Assembly (NCBI GenBank): GCA_045578725.1
Contig: JAZNKS010000025.1
Coordinates: 1 to 13,138, forward strand
Length of the DNA: 13,138 bases
DNA from: Flemingiibacterium sp045578725
Lineage (GTDB): Bacteria > Bacillota > Clostridia > Oscillospirales > CAG-272
Direction of reading: 5' to 3'
Shown here: positions 1-6,871 of the stretch, in pieces
Position numbering within the stretch: the stretch's first letter is position 1
Layout: every line of letters begins with the position of its first letter
Notes under the pieces: generated by a model
Told to the model about the DNA's origin: nothing
The model's database searches: none
Seen by the model: only the letters and a program-made list of their open reading frames with translations
Made by a program: the position numbers and the translations under genes

Positions 1-684
1 GGCAACATCGGCAACAAGCACGGCGGTATCGGCCAGCAGTCGATCTTTATCGACGACGGCAACAACGGCGCCGAGATCTACGGCAACGTCTTCTGGGAAG
101 GCACCTATGACTCCGCCGCCATCAAGACCCACGGTGCACAGTTCTCCAACATGACAAATAATATCTTTATTGATATGCCCTCCGCTTACCAGAACCAAGA
201 CTGGGCCGGCAGTCTGAAGGACGGTCATCAGGAGCGCTGGTGGCTCTGGGTCTACGACCGCTATGACGGCGGCGAACATGCCATCATTGCAAAGATCACC
301 CAGCCGAAGTTTGACAGCGAGCTCTGGCGCAAGCATTATGACGGCACAATCTGGGCACAGGTATATGATTATATCGACACCGAAAAGATCGCCGCATATG
401 AGAAGCTGAGCGATGCGGAATTCAAGGCGCTTGCTCCCGAAAAGGCTCCGCTCAACTCCAACATCCTCTCCGGCAACGTCATGGTGAACATCACCACCGG
501 CACCGTCAACCCCTACAAGGGCGGCACCTGTGTCTGCGAGGACAACTACATCACCAAGGACACGGGCATCTTCAAGAAATACGGCGAAGACTTCACCCTT
601 ACCGATGCGGCTCTGGCCGAAATCCGCAAGACCATCCCCGAATTCGAAAACATTCCCTTTGACAAGATCGGTCTGCAGAAGTAA
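1..684 (+). CDS. Right-handed parallel beta-helix protein, C-terminal part (5' end outside window)
   Basis: The frame is open from base 1, so the gene starts upstream; the ATG at 151 is internal. 227 residues are visible. The first 60 or so have short repeating strands with N/G turns (GNIGNKHGG, NGAEIYGNVFWEG, FSNMTNNIFIDMP), the ladder typical of pectate-lyase-like right-handed beta-helices. An inserted segment follows (rich in W and Y, with DRYDGGEH), then another rung (SNILSGNVMVN). The end has a tail common in these proteins: an unpaired N-Y-I-T-K-D stretch, a GEDFTLTDAAL strand, and IPEFENIPFDKIGL before the stop. Such proteins are usually secreted and act on or bind polysaccharides. No catalytic residues can be assigned from this fragment, so the substrate is unknown. 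A strong terminator follows immediately, so this gene ends its transcription unit. Confidence 0.75.
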   Translation, partial: GNIGNKHGGIGQQSIFIDDGNNGAEIYGNVFWEGTYDSAAIKTHGAQFSNMTNNIFIDMPSAYQNQDWAGSLKDGHQERWWLWVYDRYDGGEHAIIAKITQPKFDSELWRKHYDGTIWAQVYDYIDTEKIAAYEKLSDAEFKALAPEKAPLNSNILSGNVMVNITTGTVNPYKGGTCVCEDNYITKDTGIFKKYGEDFTLTDAALAEIRKTIPEFENIPFDKIGLQK

Positions 685-693
685 GCTCACTAT

Positions 694-730
694 AAAAAAA
701 ACCGGCGGAAAGATTTCCGCCGGTTTTTTT
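694..730 (+). terminator. Rho-independent terminator after the beta-helix gene
   Basis: An 11-bp perfect inverted repeat (ACCGGCGGAAA at 701-711 and its complement at 714-724) is followed by a run of seven T. A run of A on the 5' side would also allow some termination in the other direction. It separates the beta-helix gene from the sigma factor gene. Confidence 0.93.
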
Positions 731-784
731 GTCACATTTTCGCATTTCCTTCGTTATATCGGGTGAAGATCTTCAATCAAAGAC

Positions 785-792
785 AAGGAGGG
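785..792 (+). promoter_or_regulatory. Ribosome binding site that sets the TTG start of the sigma factor
   Basis: AAGGAGGG ends 5 nt before a TTG at 798. No ATG lies in frame nearby, and the only earlier start-like codon (TTG at 729) sits inside the upstream terminator T-run without a ribosome binding site. I see no convincing sigma-A promoter between 731 and 784; an ECF-type promoter is possible but cannot be called. Confidence 0.8.
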
Positions 793-797
793 ATTTC

Positions 798-1292
798 TTG
801 AAGGATCACGAAATCATCGAATCGCTTTATCGGCTCTATGAGCAGGAGATGTACCGTCTGGCCTTTTGCATTCTGCACGATGAATACGCCGCCGAGGATG
901 CCGTCCAGGAGGCTTTCATCAAGCTGATCGCCTGCAGGAGGAAGCTGGATGTACCCGAATCGCCCCAAACCCATGCCTATGCGATGACGGTGCTCAAAAG
1001 CTGTGCCATTGATCTCTACCGCAGGCGAAAGCGGGAGGCGGCGGCCATCACACCGTCGGAGGATCCGGCCGATGAACCGGCCTGCGAGGATCCGCTCATC
1101 ACCCCGCGCGAGCTTGTGAGGCTGACCGACCGCCTGCCCGAAAAATACCGGCAGGTCATTCTCTGCCGGTGTATCCGCGGCCTGACATCCCGCGAAACCG
1201 CCGCCGTGCTCAACATCCGCGAGCCGGCCGTACGCAAGCGCTTCGAGCGCGCAAAAGCCCTGCTCCACAGCCTTGCCGGACAGGAAGATTAA
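798..1292 (+). CDS. ECF-type (sigma-70 family) RNA polymerase sigma factor
   Basis: A 164-residue protein, the usual ECF size, with only sigma regions 2 and 4. Region 2 (about residues 10-78) contains LYRLYEQEMYRLAFCIL and the core-binding DEYAAEDAVQEAFIKL segment, followed by the AIDLYRRRKR helix. After a short acidic, proline-rich linker (about 84-103), region 4 (about 108-160) has RLPEKYRQVILCRC and a helix-turn-helix (LTSRETAAVLNIREPAVRKRFERA) that would contact the -35 element. It starts at TTG behind an excellent ribosome binding site. The next gene starts 13 nt after the stop and encodes a membrane protein, the normal arrangement of an ECF sigma factor and its membrane-bound regulator. 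The signal sensed and the regulon are unknown. Autoregulation is common in such pairs but is not shown here. Confidence 0.93.
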   Translation: MKDHEIIESLYRLYEQEMYRLAFCILHDEYAAEDAVQEAFIKLIACRRKLDVPESPQTHAYAMTVLKSCAIDLYRRRKREAAAITPSEDPADEPACEDPLITPRELVRLTDRLPEKYRQVILCRCIRGLTSRETAAVLNIREPAVRKRFERAKALLHSLAGQED

Positions 1293-1305
1293 CGGAGGAA
1301 TTATT

Positions 1306-2487
1306 ATGAAAGAAATGCATACCTTTTCCCGTAAATACGAAGAAAAAAAGGCGGCGCTGATCGCCGCCGTTCGGGATACCGAAGCCGCCCCGGCTGCCGC
1401 GCCGCATAAGCTTCGCCCCATCCTGATCGCCGCCGCGCTGATTTCGCTGCTCGGCATCTCCACCTTTGCCGCTTACCGGGCGATTACCTTCACCCTGGAC
1501 AAGGAGGGCGATCATTCCGTCATCCACATTGCGCTGGATACCGAGGCACCGTCAAAGCCGGTCGATTCCGGGAGTGAACAAGCTCCCGATCCCGAAAAGC
1601 CGCTCCGCCAATGGAATCCCGGCGAGGGCGAGGAAGGCATCCGCCTGATCTGGGACTTCTTCCCCGCCGATCTGGTGGAAAATCCCACCACGCCGTCCAA
1701 ATACCAAGGGAATGCCGATGAGCGCACGCTCACGGTGCTGGGCATCGATCTTCGCCGCGATTCCTTTGAAAGCGTGATCCGCGGCGACGGCGAGGAACTT
1801 CTGCTCGGCGGCCGCCGCGCGATTCTTATTACCGGCGAGGGAGTGATTGACAAGACCGTCTGGATCCTCTTTGAGGAGGCCGATCTCGCCGTCCAGATGT
1901 ATGTCGGCCGCGGAATCCGCCGCGATGAGCTGATTTCCATGTGCGAGGGGCTGACTATCGAGCCGACCGCCTCGGTGGAAGGCGCACTCCCGATCCTTCT
2001 CGATCACGGCCCCGGCAAGGTCATCCATCTGGATCCGCCGGACAAGGATGCCGTCACGGTTCCTATGGGGGATACCTATTCATCGAAGAACGGGGAATAC
2101 GAATTCACCCTTCTCGGGGCTGAAATTCTCGATGACTGGTCAGTCCTTGATGCGCGCGATATCTTCCGCGAGCCGAAAGCGGACAATCCCCGGATGCTGG
2201 TTGTGACCCTGCGGGTCAAAAACCGTACCGGCGAGGCGCAGGATGCCTATTTTCCCGATTTTCCGATTGTCACGCCCGATATGGAAAGATCCGCCGAGGC
2301 CTCCTTTGTTGAAGGCTCCGGATCCCGCTCCGGCTCGCCGTACATTCAGCCGATGAAGCCGGGCGAGGTCCAGACCGTGCGGCTCGGCTATTTCATCGAC
2401 GGGAATGCGGAGGAGGATTGGGTGCTCGGCATCCATGCGGCAAGCTACGGCTTTGAAGCGCTGGTGCCGATCGTTCTCCCCGATTGA
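1306..2487 (+). CDS. Single-pass membrane protein, probable anti-sigma factor or sensor partner of the ECF sigma factor
   Basis: A 393-residue protein starting at ATG 1306, with GGAGG 7 nt upstream. Residues 1-37 are short, basic and cytoplasmic; one membrane helix lies at about 38-58 (ILIAAALISLLGISTFAAY); the rest is outside. A proline- and glutamate-rich linker (about 75-105) leads to a domain at about 125-220 resembling DUF4367 domains of clostridial ECF-linked membrane proteins (ends VWILFEEADLAVQMYVGRG then RRDELISMCEGLTI). The C-terminal part (about 255-393) looks like a DUF4352-type immunoglobulin-like fold (MLVVTLRVKNRTGEAQDAYF). The position right after the sigma gene and the topology suggest it holds the sigma factor at the membrane. 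There is no zinc-binding HxxxCxxC motif of classical ZAS anti-sigma factors, so the inhibitory role is inferred from context. The domain assignments are by resemblance only. Confidence 0.72.
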   Translation: MKEMHTFSRKYEEKKAALIAAVRDTEAAPAAAPHKLRPILIAAALISLLGISTFAAYRAITFTLDKEGDHSVIHIALDTEAPSKPVDSGSEQAPDPEKPLRQWNPGEGEEGIRLIWDFFPADLVENPTTPSKYQGNADERTLTVLGIDLRRDSFESVIRGDGEELLLGGRRAILITGEGVIDKTVWILFEEADLAVQMYVGRGIRRDELISMCEGLTIEPTASVEGALPILLDHGPGKVIHLDPPDKDAVTVPMGDTYSSKNGEYEFTLLGAEILDDWSVLDARDIFREPKADNPRMLVVTLRVKNRTGEAQDAYFPDFPIVTPDMERSAEASFVEGSGSRSGSPYIQPMKPGEVQTVRLGYFIDGNAEEDWVLGIHAASYGFEALVPIVLPD

Positions 2488-2488
2488 C

Positions 2489-3970
2489 TCACGCCTGACG
2501 GCAGGCCGACACGGCCTTCTGCCAGCCATTCAAGCGCAGGGCACGTTCTTCCTCATCCATCAGCGGCGGGAAGGACGTGCCTTCCTCTTCGGTCCCGGCC
2601 AGCACCTCCCGGCTTTCATAGAAGCCCACCGCAAGGCCTGCCAGATAGGCCGCACCAAGTGCCGTTGCCTCCATGGTCTTCGGGCGGAAAACGGTCAGAT
2701 CGGAGATATCCGCCTGGAACTGCATCAGCAGATTGTTGGCCGATGCACCGCCGTCCACCCGGAGCTCCTTCACCTTGCACCCAAGATCCGCCTCCATGGC
2801 CGCGATGACATCCTCGGTCTGATAGGCGATCGATTCCAGCGCGGCGCGGATGATATGGCTCCGGTTGGTGCCCCGCGTGATGCCGCAGATCATGCCCCGC
2901 GCCTGCATATCCCAATGCGGCGCGCCCATTCCGGTGAAGGCAGGGATCACATAGACGCCGCCGGTATCCTTCACCTTTCCGGCAAAATATTCGCTGTCCT
3001 TGGAATCCGAAATCAGCCGAAGCTCATCCCGCAGCCACTGAATCACCGCGCCGCCGGTGAAGACGCTTCCCTCCAGCGCATAGGCAAGCGCTTCCCCCTT
3101 CAGAGAGGCTGCCGCTGTTGTCAGGAGCCCATGCCGGCTGAGGAGGGGCGTATTTCCCGTATGGGCCAGCAGGAAGCATCCGGTGCCGTAGGTATTCTTC
3201 ATCTGTCCGGCCTCAAAGCATTTCTGGCCGAACAGCGCCGCCTGCTGATCGCCCGCAATGCCGGCAATCGGGACCCTCGCCCCCATCACATCGGCATATC
3301 CGAAAACCTCGCCGGAGGAGCGGATCTCGGGCAGCATAGCACGCGGGACCCGGAGCAGCCGGAGCATGGTGTCATCCCAATCGCCCGTTTTCAGATTGTA
3401 CAGCATCGTGCGGGAAGCATTGGTGCGATCGGTGACATGAACCGCGCCGCCGGTCAGCTTCCAGACCAGCCAGCAATCCACGGTGCCGAATAACAACTCG
3501 CCCCGCTCGGCCCGCTCTCTGGCGCCCGCGGTGTGATCCAACAGCCAGGCAATCTTCGTGCCGCTGAAATAGGCATCCGGCCGCAGACCGGTGATCGCGG
3601 CGATTTCATCGGAATGCCCGTCTGCGATCAGCTTTTCGCAGAGTTGTGCGGTGCGGCGGCATTGCCAGACGATCGCGTTGGCAATCGGGCGGCCGGTCGC
3701 CTTTTCCCAGATCACGGTTGTTTCCCGCTGATTGGTGATGCCGATTCCGGCGATCTGACACGGATCAATGCCGCTTTTGGCCACGCATTCGCTCATGGCC
3801 GCGACCTGATTGGCATAGATCTCCATCGGATCCTGCTCGACCCATCCGGGCTGGGGATAAATCTGCGTGATTTCGTGCTGGCCCATGGATACCACGGCAC
3901 CGGCTTTATCAAAAAGAATGGCGCGGGCGCTGGTTGTGCCCTCATCCAGAGCAAGAATATACGGTTTCAT
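2489..3970 (-). CDS. glpK: Glycerol kinase
   Basis: ATP-dependent phosphorylation of glycerol to sn-glycerol 3-phosphate in the cytoplasm. 493 residues, full length for GlpK. FGGY-kinase hallmarks are in order: N-terminal phosphate-binding DEGTTSARAILF, PGWVEQDP, ITNQRETT, the WQCRRT segment, TKIAWLL, VTDRTNASRTMLYNL, the catalytic AGDQQAALFGQ (Asp241, equivalent to E. coli Asp245), TYGTGCFLL, and the C-terminal signature GGASANNLLMQFQADI. I chose the second ATG (3970) because AGGAGG lies 9 nt before it and only 3 nt before the ATG at 3976; it also matches the M-x-x-YIL start of Bacillus GlpK. The His that PTS HPr phosphorylates in many Firmicute GlpKs (14 residues before the catalytic Asp) is Asp227 here. 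No glpF or glpD is adjacent. The stop is 1 nt from that of the convergent membrane protein. Confidence 0.97.
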   Translation of the reverse strand: MKPYILALDEGTTSARAILFDKAGAVVSMGQHEITQIYPQPGWVEQDPMEIYANQVAAMSECVAKSGIDPCQIAGIGITNQRETTVIWEKATGRPIANAIVWQCRRTAQLCEKLIADGHSDEIAAITGLRPDAYFSGTKIAWLLDHTAGARERAERGELLFGTVDCWLVWKLTGGAVHVTDRTNASRTMLYNLKTGDWDDTMLRLLRVPRAMLPEIRSSGEVFGYADVMGARVPIAGIAGDQQAALFGQKCFEAGQMKNTYGTGCFLLAHTGNTPLLSRHGLLTTAAASLKGEALAYALEGSVFTGGAVIQWLRDELRLISDSKDSEYFAGKVKDTGGVYVIPAFTGMGAPHWDMQARGMICGITRGTNRSHIIRAALESIAYQTEDVIAAMEADLGCKVKELRVDGGASANNLLMQFQADISDLTVFRPKTMEATALGAAYLAGLAVGFYESREVLAGTEEEGTSFPPLMDEEERALRLNGWQKAVSACRQA

Positions 3971-3979
3971 CGGCATTTG

Positions 3980-3985
3980 CCTCCT
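3980..3985 (-). promoter_or_regulatory. Ribosome binding site of glpK
   Basis: AGGAGG on the minus strand. Spacing is 9 nt to the ATG ending at 3970 but only 3 nt to the ATG ending at 3976, which favours the inner start. Confidence 0.8.
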
Positions 3986-3999
3986 GCTTTTTTTCTTTT

Positions 4000-4028
4000 A
4001 TTATAGCACAGATCGCCGTCTGCCGCAA
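4000..4028 (-). promoter_or_regulatory. glpK promoter (sigma-A type, extended -10)
   Basis: Minus strand: -35 TTGCGG (4023-4028), 17-nt spacer, and -10 TATAAT (4000-4005) preceded by TGC (extended -10). The predicted start gives a short leader carrying the ribosome binding site. The 8-mer ATCTGTGC occurs at the -10 edge and again next to the -35 (4029-4036). Confidence 0.8.
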
Positions 4029-4054
4029 GCACAGATGCCAATACGGGCTTGAAA

Positions 4055-4071
4055 TTCACACTTCATTAACA
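4055..4071 (+). promoter_or_regulatory. Direct repeat TTCACA-N5-TTAACA (Pho-box-like operator candidate)
   Basis: Two hexamers repeat with an 11-bp period, about one helical turn, as in PhoP/OmpR-family binding sites. A near-identical 17-mer (two differences) occurs at 11828-11844 upstream of pckG. Here it lies 26 nt upstream of the glpK -35 and immediately upstream of the -10 of the SLH protein gene, so it could act on either. Binding is an inference. Confidence 0.4.
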
Positions 4072-4083
4072 TCTTCGGAAGTC

Positions 4084-4097
4084 ATCTGTGCTATAAT
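4084..4097 (+). promoter_or_regulatory. Extended -10 promoter of the SLH protein gene
   Basis: TGC-TATAAT (-10 at 4092-4097). The best -35 match, TTAACA at 4066-4071, is 20 nt away, longer than usual, so the promoter may depend on the extended -10 or on an activator at 4055-4071. The 14-mer ATCTGTGCTATAAT here is a perfect inverted copy of 4000-4013 at the glpK promoter. Confidence 0.65.
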
Positions 4098-4112
4098 GAA
4101 AAAAATGACTTT

Positions 4113-4117
4113 GGAGG
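4113..4117 (+). promoter_or_regulatory. Ribosome binding site setting the GTG start of the SLH protein
   Basis: GGAGG lies 8 nt before the GTG at 4126. The in-frame ATGs at 4096 and 4105 overlap the -10 box or the predicted transcription start and have no ribosome binding site; using them would also put charged residues ahead of the signal peptide. Confidence 0.8.
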
Positions 4118-4125
4118 AATTTGCC

Positions 4126-5931
4126 GTGAAAAAGAACTTGCTTCTCTTTCTCTTCATCATGCTCGCGGCCGTTCTGTTTATTCTGCCGACAAGCGCCGCC
4201 AAGGAAAACAAGCCCATCCGATTCGCCGTAATCGATGAAAGCGGCAAGGAAACATCCGAGGATTTTGCCGGAATCGATGACTTTCTGGCCGTCTGGAGCG
4301 AGGAATACGCCGCTTCAAAAATCGGGGAAGGCGATACCGCCGCCCTGCTTATCCTGCCTGCCGCCGGTGATACCACGCTGGATTTCGGCGAGCTGGAATT
4401 TCCCTATCCGGTCTATGTCAACGCCAATACCCATGTTGTCGGCGGCCATTTCGCCGCGCTGCATTTCGTCCGCGGCGATTCCGTTTTCAGCGGCGGCACA
4501 GCCGATACGGTATCCACCCAGCGCACTTCCGCCACGCTGACGGTCACCGGCGGCGGATTCGGCAGTCTGCTTCATATCTCGCAGTATGCCCATGACGGGC
4601 TGATTCCGATTGTCCACGAGGACGGCTATTTTCATCTTTCGGATCCCACCACCGCCCGCCTGATGTACCGTCACCTCAATAATGCTTATTATTTCACCTC
4701 CTTCAAAGCGCTGGAGGCCTTCGATTATCCCTCCGATGTCACCGTCACCATCCTGCGCGATGTGGCTCCCGTCTACTGCAGCGGCCGGAATTTCACGCTT
4801 GATCTGGAAAACAAGGACGTAAGCGGCGATATCACCGTTTATGGCGGCCAGCTGACCGTTATCAATGCTGCCAATGTCAATGGCCGTGTAATCGAGCGGG
4901 GCGGCTCGCTGAAGCTCGGCCCGGGCTGGTATGCCTATATCGAGGATTCGGGCGCGAGCGTGGACGATCTGCTCCATGACACAGCCGCTTTCCCGGGGGA
5001 TGAGGACGGCTGGTACAAAAACAGCATGGGAAATGTCCGCTCCCTTTCCAATGTCCGGCTCGTCAAGGCTCCCTTCACCACCTTCTATATTGATGCCTAC
5101 GAAGACGATCCGAACTGGAAGGTCGGCGATAAGCTGGTCAAGCTCCGCAACAATGTGGCCGCAAAAGGACAGCTGATCCAGATCGTCCCCGGCCTTGTAC
5201 GCTATGGAATGCCGGCAGGTGCCGATATCACCTACACCATCAGCACCGGCACCAGCTTCACCAAAATCCAGCTTGATGAGGGAATGCACACGATCACCGT
5301 GACGGCCAGCTACCGCGGCTTCTCCCGATCAGCCTCCGTCACTGTCGCCGTCGGCGATGCAGTCCCTGCATTCACCGATGTCCGTGCCGGTGACTGGTTC
5401 TTCGATGCCGTACAGGGCGTTGTGCGCAAGGGTCTGTTCCGCGGCGTTTCGGCCACCGAATTCGCGCCGGACGATCCCATGAGCCGTGCGATGATTCTGA
5501 CCGTTCTCATGCGCATCGATCCCATGGCAAGGCAGATCAACGGCTCTTCTGCTTTTGCGGATGTATCTGTCGCGCATTGGTATTCCCAGGCCGCAAAGTG
5601 GGCAGTATCCACCTCCCATATCGCATCACCGTACGATGTATTCTATGAAAAAGAATGTCTGGACGGCGACCGGCCGGCCTCGCGCGAGGAGCTGGCGGTC
5701 TATATGTACCGTATGGCAAACTATCTGGGCCTTGACACCTCCATCGCCGACGGCAAAATCGACCGCTCCGATGCCGATCAGGTATCCGATTGGGCCCGCG
5801 AGGCGGTCAGCTACATGATCGCCAGCGGTCTGATGGTCGGCAATCCCGACGGCACCTTCGATCCGAAGGGCGATACCTCCCGCGCCGCTATCGCCACCGT
5901 AATCGGCCGCTTCTATAACATGATCGGCTGA
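4126..5931 (+). CDS. Secreted surface protein with three C-terminal SLH domains
   Basis: A 601-residue exported protein starting at GTG 4126. Residues 1-25 form a signal peptide: KK, hydrophobic core LLLFLFIMLAAVLFIL, then a PTSAA cleavage region. Residues 30-340 are a beta-rich region with Gly-rich turns (SATLTVTGGGFGSLL, DVSGDITVYGGQLTVI) that I do not recognise as a named family; a parallel beta-helix is possible. A small Ig-like domain lies at about 345-410 (ITYTISTGTSFTKI, GMHTITVTASYRG, SASVTVAV). Three SLH domains follow, starting near 416 (FTDVRAGDWFFDAVQ), 476 (FADVSVAHWYSQAAKWAV) and 551 (VSDWAREAVSYMIASGLMVGNPDGTF). SLH domains bind pyruvylated secondary cell wall polysaccharide, so the protein should sit on the cell wall. 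The ITRAE-type motifs are SRAM, SREE and SRAA, partly degenerate. It is single-gene, closed by its own terminator. What the ectodomain does is unknown. Confidence 0.88.
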   Translation: MKKNLLLFLFIMLAAVLFILPTSAAKENKPIRFAVIDESGKETSEDFAGIDDFLAVWSEEYAASKIGEGDTAALLILPAAGDTTLDFGELEFPYPVYVNANTHVVGGHFAALHFVRGDSVFSGGTADTVSTQRTSATLTVTGGGFGSLLHISQYAHDGLIPIVHEDGYFHLSDPTTARLMYRHLNNAYYFTSFKALEAFDYPSDVTVTILRDVAPVYCSGRNFTLDLENKDVSGDITVYGGQLTVINAANVNGRVIERGGSLKLGPGWYAYIEDSGASVDDLLHDTAAFPGDEDGWYKNSMGNVRSLSNVRLVKAPFTTFYIDAYEDDPNWKVGDKLVKLRNNVAAKGQLIQIVPGLVRYGMPAGADITYTISTGTSFTKIQLDEGMHTITVTASYRGFSRSASVTVAVGDAVPAFTDVRAGDWFFDAVQGVVRKGLFRGVSATEFAPDDPMSRAMILTVLMRIDPMARQINGSSAFADVSVAHWYSQAAKWAVSTSHIASPYDVFYEKECLDGDRPASREELAVYMYRMANYLGLDTSIADGKIDRSDADQVSDWAREAVSYMIASGLMVGNPDGTFDPKGDTSRAAIATVIGRFYNMIG

Positions 5932-5938
5932 TTTGCGC

Positions 5939-5990
5939 AAATGCGCAGGATATGCTCACTATTTGAGCGATATCCTGCGCATTTTTCAAT
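5939..5990 (+). terminator. Rho-independent terminator after the SLH protein gene
   Basis: A 14-bp perfect stem (AATGCGCAGGATAT at 5940-5953 pairs with 5970-5983), extended inward by GCTCA/TGAGC with one bulged base, is followed by TTTTT. It starts 9 nt after the stop codon. The sequence is symmetrical enough to work weakly in both directions. Confidence 0.9.
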
Positions 5991-6004
5991 TTTTTCGCCG
6001 CTGA

Positions 6005-6033
6005 TTGACAAATCCGCGCGCATAGTGTATAAT
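6005..6033 (+). promoter_or_regulatory. Consensus sigma-A promoter of the GDPD-G1PDH operon
   Basis: TTGACA (6005-6010), exactly 17 nt, then TATAAT (6028-6033): a perfect consensus match. The predicted start is near 6040, giving a leader of about 28 nt with AAGGAGG at 6054-6060. No operator-like repeat is visible, so expression is likely strong and constitutive. Confidence 0.92.
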
Positions 6034-6067
6034 GAAAGAAAAATAACCCCTTCAAGGAGGAACAATT

Positions 6068-6868
6068 ATGTTTATGCAGGTTGCCGCTCATCGCGGTAAT
6101 GTCGCGGGCTTCCCCGAAAATACGATGCCCGCCTATGAATCCGCCTATGAGATCGGCGCGGATATGATCGAGCTGGATCTTCATATGACAAAGGACGGCG
6201 AGATCGTGCTCATTCACGACGGCCTTCTTCAGCGCACCACCAATATGGAAGGCCGGATCCGCGACCTCACGTTAAAGGAAGTCCGGCAGGCAGATGCCGG
6301 CATCAAGACCGGTGACCGCTTCAGGGGCACGCCGATTCCCACCCTGCGGGAATTCCTCGATTTCGTATCAAAGGCCGATGACAAAATGGAATTCAACTTT
6401 GAATTCAAGGACTATATCCGGGACGGCGAGGATTTCGCTAAGGAATGCGCCGATCGGATCATCGAAATGGTGGATTCCTACGGTCTGTGGGATCGCTCCT
6501 TTGTCAACAGCTTCGACGGCGAGCTTCTCTGCTACATTGAGAAAAAATACAATCACCGCTTCCGCCTCCACGGCTTCTATCCCTTTGATATTCTCGGCAG
6601 CTCCTGCCCGGAAAAGCTCTACTGCGCCTGCCTTTTCAACGCCCATCGGGTAAACGGCAAGCTGATCTGGGAAAAGGATCCCACCAGTCCGAAAGAGGAT
6701 TTTGAGGCGGTGAAGGCCGCCGGCATCCGTCCGTGGATCGGTGCTGGGGTCCGCAAGCCGGAGGATATCATCCGCGCGGCGGATCTCGGTGCGGAGCTGA
6801 TTACTACCAATGAGCCGGCCTTCGTCCTGGAGGCGCTGAAAAACGCCGGTTATCGGGAGGGTCGTTAA
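6068..6868 (+). CDS. Glycerophosphodiester phosphodiesterase family protein (GDPD)
   Basis: A 266-residue TIM-barrel hydrolase that splits glycerophosphodiesters (deacylated phospholipids or teichoic acid fragments) into glycerol phosphate and an alcohol. GDPD signatures are present: AHRGN with catalytic His8 and Arg9, FPENTMPAY with Glu17 and Asn18, the metal-binding MIELDLHMTKDG (Glu35, Asp37), and LIHD with the second catalytic His50. The C-terminus has the usual barrel-closing pattern (RPWIGAGVRKPEDI, then LGAELITTNEPAFVLEAL). There is no signal peptide or membrane helix, so it acts inside the cell, unlike secreted GlpQ. The start is ATG 6068 with AAGGAGG 7 nt upstream. The downstream fusion gene begins 3 nt after the stop, so the two are translationally linked. 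The pairing with an sn-glycerol-1-phosphate enzyme suggests that its product may be the sn-1 enantiomer; this is an inference. Confidence 0.93.
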   Translation: MFMQVAAHRGNVAGFPENTMPAYESAYEIGADMIELDLHMTKDGEIVLIHDGLLQRTTNMEGRIRDLTLKEVRQADAGIKTGDRFRGTPIPTLREFLDFVSKADDKMEFNFEFKDYIRDGEDFAKECADRIIEMVDSYGLWDRSFVNSFDGELLCYIEKKYNHRFRLHGFYPFDILGSSCPEKLYCACLFNAHRVNGKLIWEKDPTSPKEDFEAVKAAGIRPWIGAGVRKPEDIIRAADLGAELITTNEPAFVLEALKNAGYREGR

Positions 6869-6871
6869 GCT

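Noticed and set aside
764..773. Palindrome GAAGATCTTC in the leader of the sigma factor gene
   Set aside because: A single 10-bp palindrome is expected by chance at this scale, and nothing else marks it as an operator.
2405..3493. A 362-codon plus-strand frame opposite glpK
   Set aside because: It is a shadow of glpK that begins inside the membrane protein gene in another frame, without a ribosome binding site.
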